64,000 nt of DNA from Heterobilharzia americana. Taxonomy: Eukaryota > Platyhelminthes > Trematoda > Strigeidida > Schistosomatidae. Below are positions 1-13,300 of this stretch, piece after piece. Where the stretch lies: assembly GCA_944470555.2 (NCBI GenBank), contig OX104134.1:103472701-103536700 (forward strand), given 5' to 3'. The notes under the pieces were generated by a model. It was given only the letters and a program-made list of their open reading frames with translations. It did no database searches and was not told the origin of the DNA. Both the position numbers and the translations under genes were made by a program. Position 1 is the first letter of the stretch. Every line of letters starts with the position of its first letter.

Positions 1-109
1 AATTAACTTCCTTTGGTTAGTGAATATATTTTGCCCCCTGATCGAAAATTATTCTGGAACATTATGTCCACTGTAACATATATTCACGAATGTACAGCTC
101 AGTAAGTGA

Positions 110-440
110 TTTCGTCGAAAACAAAAATTTTACTTCTCTGCTGCGGCGTTTTGTCGTCTGATTGACTTGCAGTATGCATACGAAGTTGTCCTGATGGGAG
201 AAAACGCTGACAATATTCAGTCTTCTGGACGCCTTGAGCAGAAATCCTAGTTTGTTTGGCATGTGTCTTGCACTTGTCAAATGTAAGATGATGGATGGTT
301 CAAGACTGTTCTACAACTTCTTCCAGTTTAATGGTACGGACTGAAATGACTGAATGTGTCGACCACTCCACTTACTTGGTGATTTGCATCAACCCGAACG
401 GCTGGCTTGTTGATGAAATCTCGATAGAATTCTAACTGAT
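110..440 (+). mobile_element. RTE-B reverse-transcriptase fossil
   Basis: Plus-strand translation, broken by stops, gives LQYAYEVVLMGENADNIQS, which corresponds to the catalytic LEYADDIVLLGEDADKMQ block of the RTE-B family (the YADD box decayed to YAYE). Further on, phrases for V-WYG..VECVDHFTYL and I-S-PNGLV-DEIS are recognisable. It is a short, dead fragment of the palm/thumb region. Confidence 0.6.
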
Positions 441-3400
441 ATCGCATCAATCAACCGAAATCCTACGAAATAAATGGTTATACTAATTCAATTACAAAAT
501 CATTTAAATGTACAGGTAACTCAATATTCAGCTTTATGTAACCACTCAACGTATGCTGTTTCGTGTGAAATATTGCATTTCAGGCTAAAGCCCGATGAGA
601 CTTCAATTTAATCACGTATTCACTGTAGTTCTTATCTCCCTGAAAGCTTCGCAAATTATTATGATTAGCCTCGAATGTTTTCAAATCCTAACTTTTTGAC
701 TGAGAATTCATCATCTTATTAAGGTCGGTATAATCAATTTTTAAGCCGTTTGCTTTGTTACAAGACAAATGTTTGCTATCTCTCTCTTATAGCCTCCAAA
801 ACACTGTATATTGAAATCAGTCACAGATGTCATATTTCTCTTGATGAGTAGCTGTCATGCTTTGCGTTGATCCCCTCTTATCAAAGGCCTGTTATCTACA
901 AATATCGTAGAGGTGTTGCCCCCACCATATCCTGAGATTTCCGAAGGCTAAGTAAACAGCCGAAAAACTTCAATGCAAAGTACCATATCACAACTATGTA
1001 GCACTGAAAATTTTCAAATATATAACATTTTTCATATGCCTTGATCATACTATTTTAAAACTGCTTCTACAGCGACATTTGAGGTATCTGTCATAGTTGC
1101 CGAAGATGTGTCTGGATAGCGAAGATAGTTCCCAAAGTAAAAGAGAGAAAGAGCATGCTAAAGGTTGTCAAACATTCTAAGGGATACCTGAGTCATGCAT
1201 GTTTACCTCATCTTAGTAACAGATCTGTTAGCAGTTGAGTTTATTTAGCACTGCCAGAAGTAAAACTGGCTAAGATTGAATAAAACAAAGAAATTGTGCA
1301 GCATTTTGAAAAATTATGGAATGGTACTCCTAAATCGCTTGTACTTCTTACGGCAGGGACCTAATATCGTCACAATTGAATGAATCCCAGGAACTATAAG
1401 AGTTCTATGTTTAGAAAATTATGTGCATGCTGCATAAGGTACTTGTTAGTAGTCATTTGCTCTGTTGTGATCGTTATCTTTTTTAGTAACTACGAGCAAA
1501 TATGATGAACATGAACTGTCTGGTGGATGTATGATTCAAGCTTCAGAAGCTTATCAAATTCTTTTCTTGTTATCTCCAGTCTTAGTGATCCTAGCGCCTA
1601 TGGTTTTATCTGACTGGCAGACTATTAGTAACAATACTGTGTATTGTTTCAGGGAAGAGTTCATTTGAACTCGAGAAATTCGCGCAGTAGGTTAACACAA
1701 GCTGAAGCACCACCTGTTGGAGATACTATCAAATCTATTCATTGTTTTGCATCAGGACGAGCATTATAAAGGCAGCATTGAAAATAAGATCGAGACTGCT
1801 TTGACTCTTAGTTTCTGAATTCAACATTGTCATGAATATAGTTTTCGTGGAGACGAATGAACCGATAGAATCCCAAATGCCATACTCAAGCGATTGTCAA
1901 GAGGATTTATGGTGAATTTCAGCAAATACAAATTGAAATAGTGGGAATCCAAGTCCTATTATTTTATGGGTGGTAGTCAATATGGTTGAAATCTCTACTA
2001 CCCACATAGTTTTGCTGACATTAGCGTTCGCACTGTTGAAGACGCTGTGAAGTTAGTGCTATGCTTTTTTCTGATTACTGGAAAATTTCAGTTATTTGTA
2101 ATTACTATTCTGGAAAATGACTAGACATTTTAATAATTTCAACAGATATTCGTAGCACTAACCACAACGATAGGTAGTATAGACATTATAGGGAGAATAT
2201 TTCTCAATGTCAATCGATCAGTTAAAAGTGGGTGTCTTTTATTTGAAATCTTATGTGAACTCCAGCTTTCAGACTTGAATCTGGAGCTAGAAATTCGATC
2301 TCCTAAATGATTTCTAATAAATCTCATGATAAATAGGAAAAGAACATATCTGTTTTACTATTATTTATCTTAAAGAGGATTGATTGGACATCAAAACACC
2401 ACAATAAAAGCCTATATGTATTTGTAAATATAAACATACATGGTTTGCGGTAATCCTTCGAATTCCCGGTGTGAAAGGATGCTGTCAGAAATTCTGTATA
2501 AAACCCAGTGTAATAGATGAATTTTTCAGATACACTAGGTATTATATTAGCTTTTAGAGGCTGTGAATGCAATCCTGATAAGAAAATATATCAACCATAA
2601 ATTCCCTCTATTATTTTGAAATCCACAAGTGCAAAAACAATCAAAAATCAGAAACGAAAAGATAAAGCAGCTAAAAAAATAATTTCCTTCAGACCAATTT
2701 ATTTACCAAGGCTGTACAGTCGTATTTATTAACGTTGGAAACAGTGTAAATCGAAATCAACACTGAAGGTCAACAGCCGCCAAGGTAGAAGTTTTGGATT
2801 TCAACCTTGGTTCCATGTTACTGTGAGCGGAAAATCGTTACTGAATAAATTTTCGCCTCCGCTGACCGATGGAAATAAGTATCCACCTTCTGACTCAGTG
2901 GCTTCATTTCCAGATGAAAACTATACATAAATGATGTCTTTTCTGTCCAATAAATTGTCTTCCTTACAGTCACAGCCCGATCTTTATCTTCTGGTTTTGT
3001 CGGCTTAGTGAAGTATCAGTTCTGAGAGGGAACAGTAGTATTTTCTTATTACTCTTTCAATCACTTCCACTTGGTCATTTTAGAAGCAAATAACAGTCTA
3101 CTATTCAGTAATGCCACGTAAGTACTGTAATGATCATGATTAAAACAAAGAGGTGGTTTTAGAAACAAAGAAATTTCGTGGTAATACATGAATAATAAAA
3201 CTATGGGAAGAGGAAAAGTTGAACGTATTTCTTTTGCATACAGAAATCTCGCCTGAATTGATGAATAACCCATGCCTTCATCGTGTACAGGATGCGAAAT
3301 AATACTTCTTTTCAACCGTTCTCATTGACTTTGAATATTATCCTGAAGGAAGATTGTGTTGAAGCCATGTGACCAGGATTAACTAGGTGGTCAAAATTGC

Positions 3401-3559
3401 GACGAATGGTCAGCATTCGCCTTTTGACAGAAGTGCAAACTTTGTGCAGTCGACATAACTAGCCCTATGGGAGCAAGTGAACTTGTTAACATATATTGAG
3501 ATGGCACAAAGTGGGAGTTTGTCCTTAGCACTTAAGAATTGATCTATCGCTCGAAAGAC
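441..3559. other. AT-rich non-coding stretch
   Basis: I see no supported gene, RNA or recognisable repeat here. Open frames are short and without conserved motifs. Confidence 0.5.
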
Positions 3560-3800
3560 TCCAATTTAATTTCGTCTGCTGAGTACTGATGGGATCCTAT
3601 CAATCATTTTGCAATGCACTCACCAAGATAGGAGGCTAACTATCGTGGTGCACTATGGTAGATGTCAGTTGCTTGGAGTCAGTCAAAAAGAAGCCGTAGA
3701 CCTAGGCTTCGAGCTTTCTGATACTCGTCAGCAAGAGGACGTACATCCCCTCAAGACTGCAGATAAACTTGCTGACTGATAGTGCCTAATAGGCCGAAAC
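3560..3800 (-). repeat. Degenerate SINE-like repeat (family with GACCTAGG...ACTCGTCAGCAAG core)
   Basis: The plus-strand text GAAGCCGTAGACCTAGGCTT followed by ACTCGTCAGCAAG matches the copies at 57525-57965, and the upstream phrase about CACCAAG-TAGGAGGCTAAC and TATCGTGG also matches. In the better copies the repeat has a tRNA-like head on the minus strand. This copy has lost a clear B box. Confidence 0.5.
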
Positions 3801-4170
3801 CTAGGTTCAGGGATTTCTGTTGACTTCCTCCGATCAGCTAACAGGCAGGAATTACCGGTCCATTGCAGGAGATCTGTAGTTTAGCAGTGAAGATCTTGGT
3901 GATCTAGAGAAATTGTTCTTCATGAATTCCGCTGCACGATAATCCAGAAATGAACATCTGTAATTCTCTGTATCTGCTACGTTGAAAAATGTTCCCCTGC
4001 AGGTTTGACGTTATTATAACGTGATACGCCTGTTTAATCAAGCTTCTTCCTGGTGTACGTTTCCCTATAGATTTAGGCCGGAAAAAAGAGAGATGTGGGC
4101 TGACTGATCGTGCAGCAACAACAACACACAAAAGCGTTCTAAACGAATGAATGCATCTGTAGCAACCAGA

Positions 4171-4964
4171 AAGCATCATGAGACCAACCAAAGCCTATTC
4201 GTTATCTCCGCCTATGCCCCCGATGACTGCAGTTAGGATACCTCAAAGGATGAATTCTATGAAAAGCAGAAAGCAAAACGTTCAAATATAGTCATAGCAA
4301 ATAATTGAAGGAAAACAGCTGAATTTATCGTAAAGGCATCTTCGGGTTATTTACGGAATCCCATGACAAAGAACCGACAACAGTGTTAGCCTGTTATAAT
4401 CACTTGTTTCTTGGCTAGCACTAACCCCAAGCATAAAGAGAGACACGTAATCACATGGCGTCTGTTGACATGGGACCAAAAATGGATCACATTGCCATAC
4501 ACCATCTTTGAAGAGAGTTCGTGGAAGGTTGCTGCTCTTTCTGAAGTATCTATTAGGACTGGAAGCACACGTTAGTACAATCACGAGTATGTCTGTGTCT
4601 TGCTGGTCGCAGGAAAGAGATGGCAGTAAAACCTGTCCATACTCCGTGGAAGATGAGAACGTCGATTACATACTTAAACGGTAGGTGGTTAGGCATTCAC
4701 CTGAACATGACAGCAATACTCATCCTGAGGAAACTTGGAGTGATATTTTGTCTAATGTAGAAACAGCGATAAAGACAGTTGGTGACCTACGCCCAGAGGT
4801 TATGAAACGTCGACGGATTTCCACAGCGTCATTCCAACTGATTGGTGCGAGAAGACCAAGTACAACTGGCTTTGACCACGATGGAGAAAAGTGAAATAAA
4901 GGTAAATTGACCAAGAGTCTTCTCAACAATCCCGGGGAAAGTGGTGGGTGACAAGAGCGAGAGA
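4171..4964 (+). mobile_element. RTE-B endonuclease/linker fragment, left arm of a near-perfect inverted pair
   Basis: Plus-strand frames, broken by stops and frameshifts, show the RTE apurinic-endonuclease C-terminal half: ISAYAPDDCS, LFLASTNPKHKERH, then the linker with HPEETWSDILSNVETAIK. It is the reverse complement of 10549-11341 with only two differences noticed: one C/T substitution (Asp/Tyr near 4873) and one extra C in the CCCGGGG run near 4932. The sequence directly beyond both ends is unlike the partner's, although faint family similarity continues on the endonuclease side. Confidence 0.75.
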
Positions 4965-6865
4965 TATGAAGAAAATATCAACGCGTGGTAGCATTCAGCA
5001 ACTTTCCAACCCAATTAAGAAGTCGATAGATCCATCACCGGAAGGAATAGAATTCTGATAACCCCACGGGATAGGCGGCTAGAACGTTGGACTAACAGTT
5101 TGAAGCACAGTTCAACTGGCTCCTAGCAGCGCTACAGTTGCCTAGCCGATAGGCAGTCTGATCGGCGTGTGAGCTCCAGTCCTCCAAATCTCGTTGAAAC
5201 TGAATAGGCTATCGAACAAGAAACGATGCTAAGTTAATCAGACCGTACACTTTATATAGGGGATCGAAAAATTTTGCCGTCTTTGATTTATGAATTACCA
5301 CATTAACTTATGAGTGCAACAAATATCGTAGTATCATGATAATGTGGAACTTCGTATCACAAACTAAAATCTGCAGGAGTACCATTGGGAACTAACGAGT
5401 GATTGAACAGTTATTTCATCTTTGCTTGAAATTACCCAATATTGTTCACGCAAGACCATACAGTAACAAGTCAAATGTCTTTGCAAGTAAGGTGTCATTT
5501 AGGAAACAGGTTGATATCTAGTTCACAATTTCCAACTTCTGTCAATGTGTGACATGGAACCATTATCAATGGTTGGCGTCAGCCGTCATGTCCCATTCAC
5601 TTGACGCCATAAACCAAGGTTACTCTTTGGAAACTCAGATAGCCAACCACCGAATGTCATTTGCTTTTTAAACACCTGACCGAGTGTTCAGTTTTGGCCG
5701 GTATCGCCTTGTGATGAAAGCTTCTTGGAGTCAATGCTCTCCTGGCTAACTAGCTATAGTTAAAAAACTTTTAAAAATTATGTATGGTGATATAATTCTG
5801 AGGCCTAGTTAATAAAAGCAACTCGGATATAAAGGTGATCCTATAGAATAATTTCTATATCTCAAAGGTCATTCAGTTGAATAAGACCACTTTATTTATA
5901 CATTGAATTCATTTGATGACTGCGTACAGCGTTCACTTTCCCATCTCAAAAAACATGCTCACAAAGATTTATACTTTGCTTTGAAAAATTTTGACCACGA
6001 TTTCGCGTCTCTGCAACATTTCCCAATTTATTCCATTTATCATCAATTATTTGCTAGTTTTGAGTTTTTGAAATCATTTTAAAAGAATGTTCGCACTACT
6101 ATAAACTATTTTAGTAACCTTGGTGAAACCATGCATCATATTCACTTTATTATAATTCTAGGTGCTTATTTGAGGATTTCACTCTAAAGCAACGACGCAT
6201 TTCTGTATATGTGAGTCGGTGTTTGCTAGCAGTTTTTGAGAAAACTTCATGACAGCTGACTCTCATATCAATTGTAGAACACGATCTCCTTGAAATAATT
6301 TATCATAGAAGCCTATGAACTAAGCAAGTGTCATTCGGATGACAAAACACTAGTAGATATCAGAACAAGAGAGATTATGGCGATCTAAACGAAATCTGAA
6401 TTTGGGATCTTTATCATGTTCACTGTCTAGAGTTAAATGACCTCCTCGCTTTCCATATTATCTGAATGCTACTAGCGATCATCACTAGAAGCATTTGTTT
6501 TTTATTGCGTCAGTAGACGAGGGCTGATTAGCGCACACGTTGATCTTAAATTCACTGCTATTGAAGGACAATAATAAAAGAAATCAAATACGTCATTTGA
6601 TTCTACACTTTGGAAAACAACCCTAATGACGTAAATTATATGACACGTCAAACCAATGTTCTGAAAATTCGCTGTATTCATCGAACAATCAAACAACCGT
6701 GAGACTTCGTAAATATTCGAAACGTAACCAAAGTTATTCAATACACATTGAAAATTCGCGGGAAAATTTGTACGCAAGTTAAGGATGTTCATATAATTCT
6801 TCAGTTCCAAGCTTTCTTCAAACAGAACCTAAAATGTTATAAACCATAACTGCAGAATGATCGCA
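4965..6865. other. Intergenic stretch downstream of akirin
   Basis: No gene or repeat family recognised. The part nearest 6865 may lie beyond the akirin polyadenylation site. Confidence 0.45.
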
Positions 6866-6871
6866 TTTATT
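6866..6871 (-). promoter_or_regulatory. Candidate akirin polyadenylation signal
   Basis: Minus-strand AATAAA about 450 bases downstream of the akirin stop codon. It is the nearest canonical hexamer I found in the expected direction. A second AATAAA lies at 6501-6506. Which one is used cannot be told from the sequence. Confidence 0.4.
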
Positions 6872-7319
6872 GTCACATACTCAATTTGAAACACAACAGC
6901 TATTAGGGACATTGTCAATCTCAAATTGTTCACATAAATAAATACTTGATGAATCACAGAAAAAAAATGGAGTAACTTTAAGAACAGGAAACAAAAAGGG
7001 AACAATTGTTTTTGTTTAACTAATTGAGCACCAACTTGACAATTTCAAGTGCATGCAATACATCGCACAGTTATAACAAACAACTACAGACGTACATACA
7101 CCATGACAAAATTGTATATTGTGCAATTTCCAAATTCGGGAAACAATGTAACTAAGAAACATTGAAAGAATGGGAAAAGGCAGCTGACATTGCAAATGAA
7201 AAATAAGAACATTTTCAAAATAACTCAATGAAGTTCATTTACTGCATCAGCAGGTGGAAGGCAGTTGATAACTGGAGATAGAAGGTTCTAATGTATGACT
7301 CATGCAAGGAGCAATAATC

Positions 7320-7330
7320 TCAAGAAACAT
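7320..7330 (-). CDS. akirin: akirin coding exon 5, 11 coding bases ending in YVS-stop
   Basis: After a strong pyrimidine-rich acceptor (TTCTCTTTTTCAG, minus strand) the exon reads AT GTT TCT TGA. With the T left over from exon 4 this gives Tyr-Val-Ser-stop, completing the invariant SYVS terminus. The rest of the exon is 3'UTR. Reading through exon 4 without splicing would instead give an unrelated tail, so the splice is well supported by conservation. Confidence 0.87.
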
Positions 7331-10300
7331 CTGAAAAAGAGAACAAAACAATGAAGAAAATGCGTAGTTATCTCCACATATATGTAAAGTTCGCAATATA
7401 AAATTAGTAAAACAAAGCGCTATAAGGATATATTATAAGAGAAATGCGTATGCAACGAACTATGCAATTTTGTAGGATAAATCACCACCAAGTGCGAGTG
7501 TGTTCATTACGAAAAAAGTAATCAGAATATCTACGACTATTATACATTTCAAAAAAGAAGGAACAATAAAAGAACAACCTAAACCAACACATACGTACTG
7601 CTCAGGTTATACTGACTTAAGTTACTCCCACGAACAACCAGAGAAAACTGCTGTAAAACGTAGCTGAGTTCGGCTTATCGGAGTTGTCAAATATTATGAG
7701 CATTTCAGAAAAAAATCAACGAAAGATTCAAGACACTTAGAGTAAAAGAAATAAGACAAGGACCAGATGGGACGAGTACATGTTTTAGACTCTAACCAAA
7801 GTAATCCAAGACGTTCAGCTAGGTTGTTCACACCAGACACGTTCCTACACGAAGACACAGAACAATAGGCAAAGACTTCATAGGTTAACACCACAAGTGG
7901 TTTTCCTGAATTTACTTTCAACCTGATGCTCCTTATGGTTATTTGACGCGTTAGGGTAGATAGTGGCTATGCACGTATAAGACATATCCTAGCCATCTTA
8001 ATATAGCATGATAAGAAGTTACTTAGTGAACACATGCACGACCAAACACTATGCAGTAGGTTACATTCAATGTGTGTGGGGCGGTTAGTTGTTGTCTAAT
8101 CAGCGCTAGGTGGAGTAAGGTTCCAATTCTTGGTCGACTGAATGAAAGTTGATTGTTGAAACTAATGTACTATAGTCATTTTCACTTCATGACAATTAAG
8201 TGTCACTAACGAGCTGACCAGTTGCCTAGCTGCTAGAATATAAAAAAACAGTTATTGCGTATGGACTAGGCAAAACAAAACAAGAACCTAAAGAAATAAA
8301 ACTTACAGCTCATCGGAGAGTTCTGAAATCGACTATAAAGCTGATCGTGATTGAACTTAAGAAATGCTTCATATTGCTCTGAAAGTAAAATGCAAACGAG
8401 AATTCATTTTGGTTACCTCACCATGTTTAAAAAGAGTTTTTGAATACACCTGTATAGTTCATAGCTGACGTGATTTACTACTGAATTTAATTGTATTTTG
8501 TATAGACAAACAACAGGTTACCCTACCTTTTAAATATCAGGTACGTTAAATTGGAAAAGATTAAGCTGATATGATGATGCATCGCAGTCACACATGAAAC
8601 AGACAAACAACGAACAATGCTCTAAAGAGGTGAACTTAGTTTAATTTAACCGAAGGCTAACTCAGCAGTTAAGTGGAACAAAGTAGGCTGTATATCTCTA
8701 CGAAAACTTTCCAGGAATGAATAAATCCATAAGAACCCATACTTACATTTAAAACGTTTCTCTGACGGGTATTATAACTATGAATGCACACGTACACTTG
8801 AAACTCGCTGATAATTCATTAATATCTACTACAGTATAATAATAGGCGATAATAACTCATTCCGAAAATTAGCTATAAAAATATCTAGTAGGTTATTTGT
8901 TACTTCCCAAAAATAAAGCCCAAAAGCTAAGGTCCTTATAGCTTATAAAGTTATCGTCCTGGTAATATGAAACCGCGCAAACACCGATTTGGCTCAGGTC
9001 AACGTAACAGAAAAAACATGAATAACAAACAAAGATTTTTTCCTTTTGAAAGGTAAGCTCGATTACGAAATGTAGAAACAAAGAACGTTATCAAAGAAAT
9101 CTATATGTCGGACTTACCAGCTAATTTACATGATAATATATTGTCGTACTCCTCTTGTAATTCTGCCTCGCGTTCTTTGATAAGGCGTTCACAAAGAGCT
9201 GTAACTTGTGGTAAGGTGAACATTGGCACGGAATCTAAAGTAGGGACTGTATGTGATGATGACTGTGAGGATGGGGTAGAGGTAGTATCAAATACTGGCA
9301 AATTAGGTTCAGCGGTACGCAGAGGCGATTGGTCACTGTCTGAGTCTTGGCTATCTGAAGTAGGTGATCGCAGAGCCATAGATCGAAAACTGCCACTGCA
9401 TGAAGCAACCGCTGTAATAAAACAAAATTGAAAATCTGATTGTGAAACCAACTTAAGAACACTAAATTACTCCACTGATGACAAGCTGTTGTAATGTTTT
9501 AAGAGTGGTTGGCAAACTTTCACTAAAAATATTACAGATTGGGAAAACTAGTGCACACTCGAGTATTGAGAATCAAAAAATAAACGACAGTACTCACGCT
9601 TCCAATATGGTATCCCTATAATAGCAAAAGATTCTGAGCAAATATATTCTAAGAAACTAAACAAACATAGATCAACGAATAACGTAGCACAGAAGTGCGC
9701 TGGTTTGAATTGCTACACGTCACAGCAACAATCACTGATAAGGTGAAGAAGAAAAGAGCGGTATCAAAGTTGAAAGTGTATGCGAGGAGAAAAAAAATTG
9801 AGAAATGAGCTTGGTGAAAGTTTTAAACCTTTCAAAGCAATCAGTGAGCGCATACATAAGCGTCATTGTGATAAATTCTCAGCTGATAGCAAGGCACTGC
9901 AGTCACTGATTCCTATCACCTTGAGGACTCTTATCAAGTTGTTTAAAACTCCCCAAACAGTCAATTGGTTCCATGCATTTGTCTGAACACGGCCTTCTTT
10001 AAACCTAATCTTAATTCGACTGGCATTAAACTTCGAAGTTTGTAGTGGCTAAACATAAATAACACATATTCGGTCCACTTCAACCTAATCACTGACTTGC
10101 CTGATACTCTCCACCTCACCTAGACATTGTTCATGGTGATTTCATCGGACACAGACAACGTAAAACCTTGAACACAAGTGCATCGGTTCAAGCTGCTACA
10201 CTTCACAGTAGGAAACGAAAAACAAGTATATATCGAAGGAGAAAAAGTTTTATGACAAAAAAAACTGGGGATAACGGTTGGTGCAAATATTCAAGCATTG

Positions 10301-13300
10301 GAAAGCATCAGAGTGAACACATCTGTACCATTGTGACCGATTCCATAAATTCCTGTCGTCTCGGCGATCCCAGCCAGGTAGTCTACATTTCACCACATGG
10401 CTCAGACCAACTGTCAGGGTCTCCGTCTGCTAGTACGACATCTTGCTCTCACCCCCATGAGTCCCCTTCTGGTGTCACAGTGTCGAAAGATGAGGTAGGT
10501 GGCCTAAGTAGGTGCCGCATGTCACCACGCCTTGATGTGTTCTCCATCTCTCTCGCTCTTGTCACCCACCACTTTCCCGGGATTGTTGAGAAGACTCTTG
10601 GTCAATTTACCTTTATTTCACTTTTCTCCATCGTAGTCAAAGCCAGTTGTACTTGGTCTTCTCGCACCAATCAGTTGGAATGACGCTGTGGAAATCCGTC
10701 GACGTTTCATAACCTCTGGGCGTAGGTCACCAACTGTCTTTATCGCTGTTTCTACATTAGACAAAATATCACTCCAAGTTTCCTCAGGATGAGTATTGCT
10801 GTCATGTTCAGGTGAATGCCTAACCACCTACCGTTTAAGTATGTAATCGACGTTCTCATCTTCCACGGAGTATGGACAGGTTTTACTGCCATCTCTTTCC
10901 TGCGACCAGCAAGACACAGACATACTCGTGATTGTACTAACGTGTGCTTCCAGTCCTAATAGATACTTCAGAAAGAGCAGCAACCTTCCACGAACTCTCT
11001 TCAAAGATGGTGTATGGCAATGTGATCCATTTTTGGTCCCATGTCAACAGACGCCATGTGATTACGTGTCTCTCTTTATGCTTGGGGTTAGTGCTAGCCA
11101 AGAAACAAGTGATTATAACAGGCTAACACTGTTGTCGGTTCTTTGTCATGGGATTCCGTAAATAACCCGAAGATGCCTTTACGATAAATTCAGCTGTTTT
11201 CCTTCAATTATTTGCTATGACTATATTTGAACGTTTTGCTTTCTGCTTTTCATAGAATTCATCCTTTGAGGTATCCTAACTGCAGTCATCGGGGGCATAG
11301 GCGGAGATAACGAATAGGCTTTGGTTGGTCTCATGATGCTTCATGATTGTTACAGATTCATTTAGTCGAACAGTTTCAGAAGTGGTTGCTTACTGGTATC
11401 CAGTAGACATACGCATTTTCTGCCCTACAGCACAGTGTTATGCTTACATCGAGTCCACCAAGGCTATTCATTGTCTTAGAATACTTTTTAGGTGAATTTT
11501 CAAGATTCAGCAACATCGCCAAGTGAGGTCAATTCAATAACTACACTCTGGTTCTGTATATGCGTCTCACAAACACAGCACACATCTATGACTAGAGTTT
11601 CTAGATTTCTGACGAGCGATGCTTGCTGTCCGACTTGATAGAGTTCGAATGTTGAGCGTTCCTACATGAAACCGATGGCGGCATCTTTGAAGGTTAGGAA
11701 TGAGATCTAGGTGGCTTTGATTGTTTGCAGTGGTTGCAGGGTAAGAAGCTGATTAAGGCGTTGTTTGCTTAATATTAGTATCAGAAGGTGAAGGCAAAGA
11801 ACAAGACATAGTTGAGAAGGGTAGGTTGTTTGATTGGGTGTTGTGTACTACTGGAAGCAAGCGGACGGCTGACACGTACTGACTACCCATATCATGGAAG
11901 GATATTTCTTCTTAAATTACTTGAAAGCGGAAAAGATTTATGTGACCGCAGAGCCGATAAGACATCTGCTTGAAGCGTTTCGAGCATAACCTTTTTGCAG
12001 ATCGTTTTGAAATTGTGTTCTTATAACACCGGACGAAAAAACGCATATCGCGGGACGAGGAAGTGTGCAATATTTACGGTAAACCTTTTCTAACCCACTT
12101 CCTTAACTGTAGAGAAGGTGGCATCAGCATGCGACTGTTGGCCATGCAAGAGAGATACCTTAGTGCTGTCACACACCATCCAGTAGCAGCAGTACATTTT
12201 TGCCTCCAGACCCCCATCAAAGTGTAGTAGTTTGCGCAACAACGGTAACTGCTTTTTGTCCTACCACTATCCAACAGATCTTTCTCGTGATAGGACCTTG
12301 AGGGGACAAGCGTTTCAGCCAGTGTAGCTCATTTGGTCACTTTGATAGTAGCAGCTATCGGCTAGGTTTCATTACACGTGAGAAACGCTTCGAATAAACT
12401 CATGTTGATATTGACAATAATGACGATGACAACATGCCTCGATCAACAGAGTGGAATGTCGCGCTTATGTCAAGAACAATGGCAAGTGACGACGGCGTGT
12501 GAGATTGTTCCAAAACATGTCAAAGGGTAAAAATGTAATTAAAGCACCCTTCTTCTGGTTTCCTCAAGTATATCCTTTTAAAGTTGCAGTTGACGTCCCA
12601 AAGCTATGAACTCTAGGGTCTGAGAAACGATGTTCGTCAACTGATTCTGCTGTAGTTGTCATGTGAGGACTATTCTTTGCTATCACCTGAAATGACCAGT
12701 TATCCAGACGAAACTCAAAAGAACTTCCACCTCACAAACTAGATACTGTCTCTGTTACAAAGTAGTTTACTGTCACCATTCTTAGCAACTTTTTGTGGCA
12801 AACTATCAGGTCTTGCTGCTTTGCCTTGTTTCAGGTTTTAAACACCCTTAGAGGACTAATATCGTCATATTCAGGTTAGGGTTGGGTGCCGGGCAACTAA
12901 ATTGCGGCCGAAACCAGTCATGCTCTCCTTCGAACTGCCACACTTAACGTCCTAGCCACCTGTTATGAGAGGTTGCGATGGGTTCACCCTTTTTTAGGTT
13001 TTACTAACCACCGTCTCTTTCATCCCAGGTTCCTCAATAAGCCTAAATAACTGCAGAATATTATCCAACGCTAATGCTTCCCCCATTTTCTTTCTGACAT
13101 ATCTTAGTGGATAACTATGCCAATGACTGGAATGCAGTATGCAACTTAAAAAAAACTAAAAATATAATGGCGTATGAAAAGATTAAAAATTGGGTGCAGT
13201 TTTTCACTTTTGAAACAAACTGCAAGAAACATTTCAGAACTCTACAAAGGGTTCTGACTTCCGATGATGTACCACTTGAGAAAAAACTCTAAGCTATCTG

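Noticed and set aside
7694..7921. 75-residue minus frame downstream of akirin exon 4
   Set aside because: It lies inside the last akirin intron, has no similarity to the akirin C-terminus, and the SYVS ending is explained by 7320-7330.
9105..9431. 108-residue plus-strand frame
   Set aside because: Shadow of akirin exon 3, which is coded on minus and carries the family motifs.
10168..10683. 171-residue plus-strand frame, the longest N-free frame not inside a CR1 or RTE sense strand
   Set aside because: It reads antisense through the RTE-B 3' tail and linker; the minus strand holds the recognisable retroelement text.
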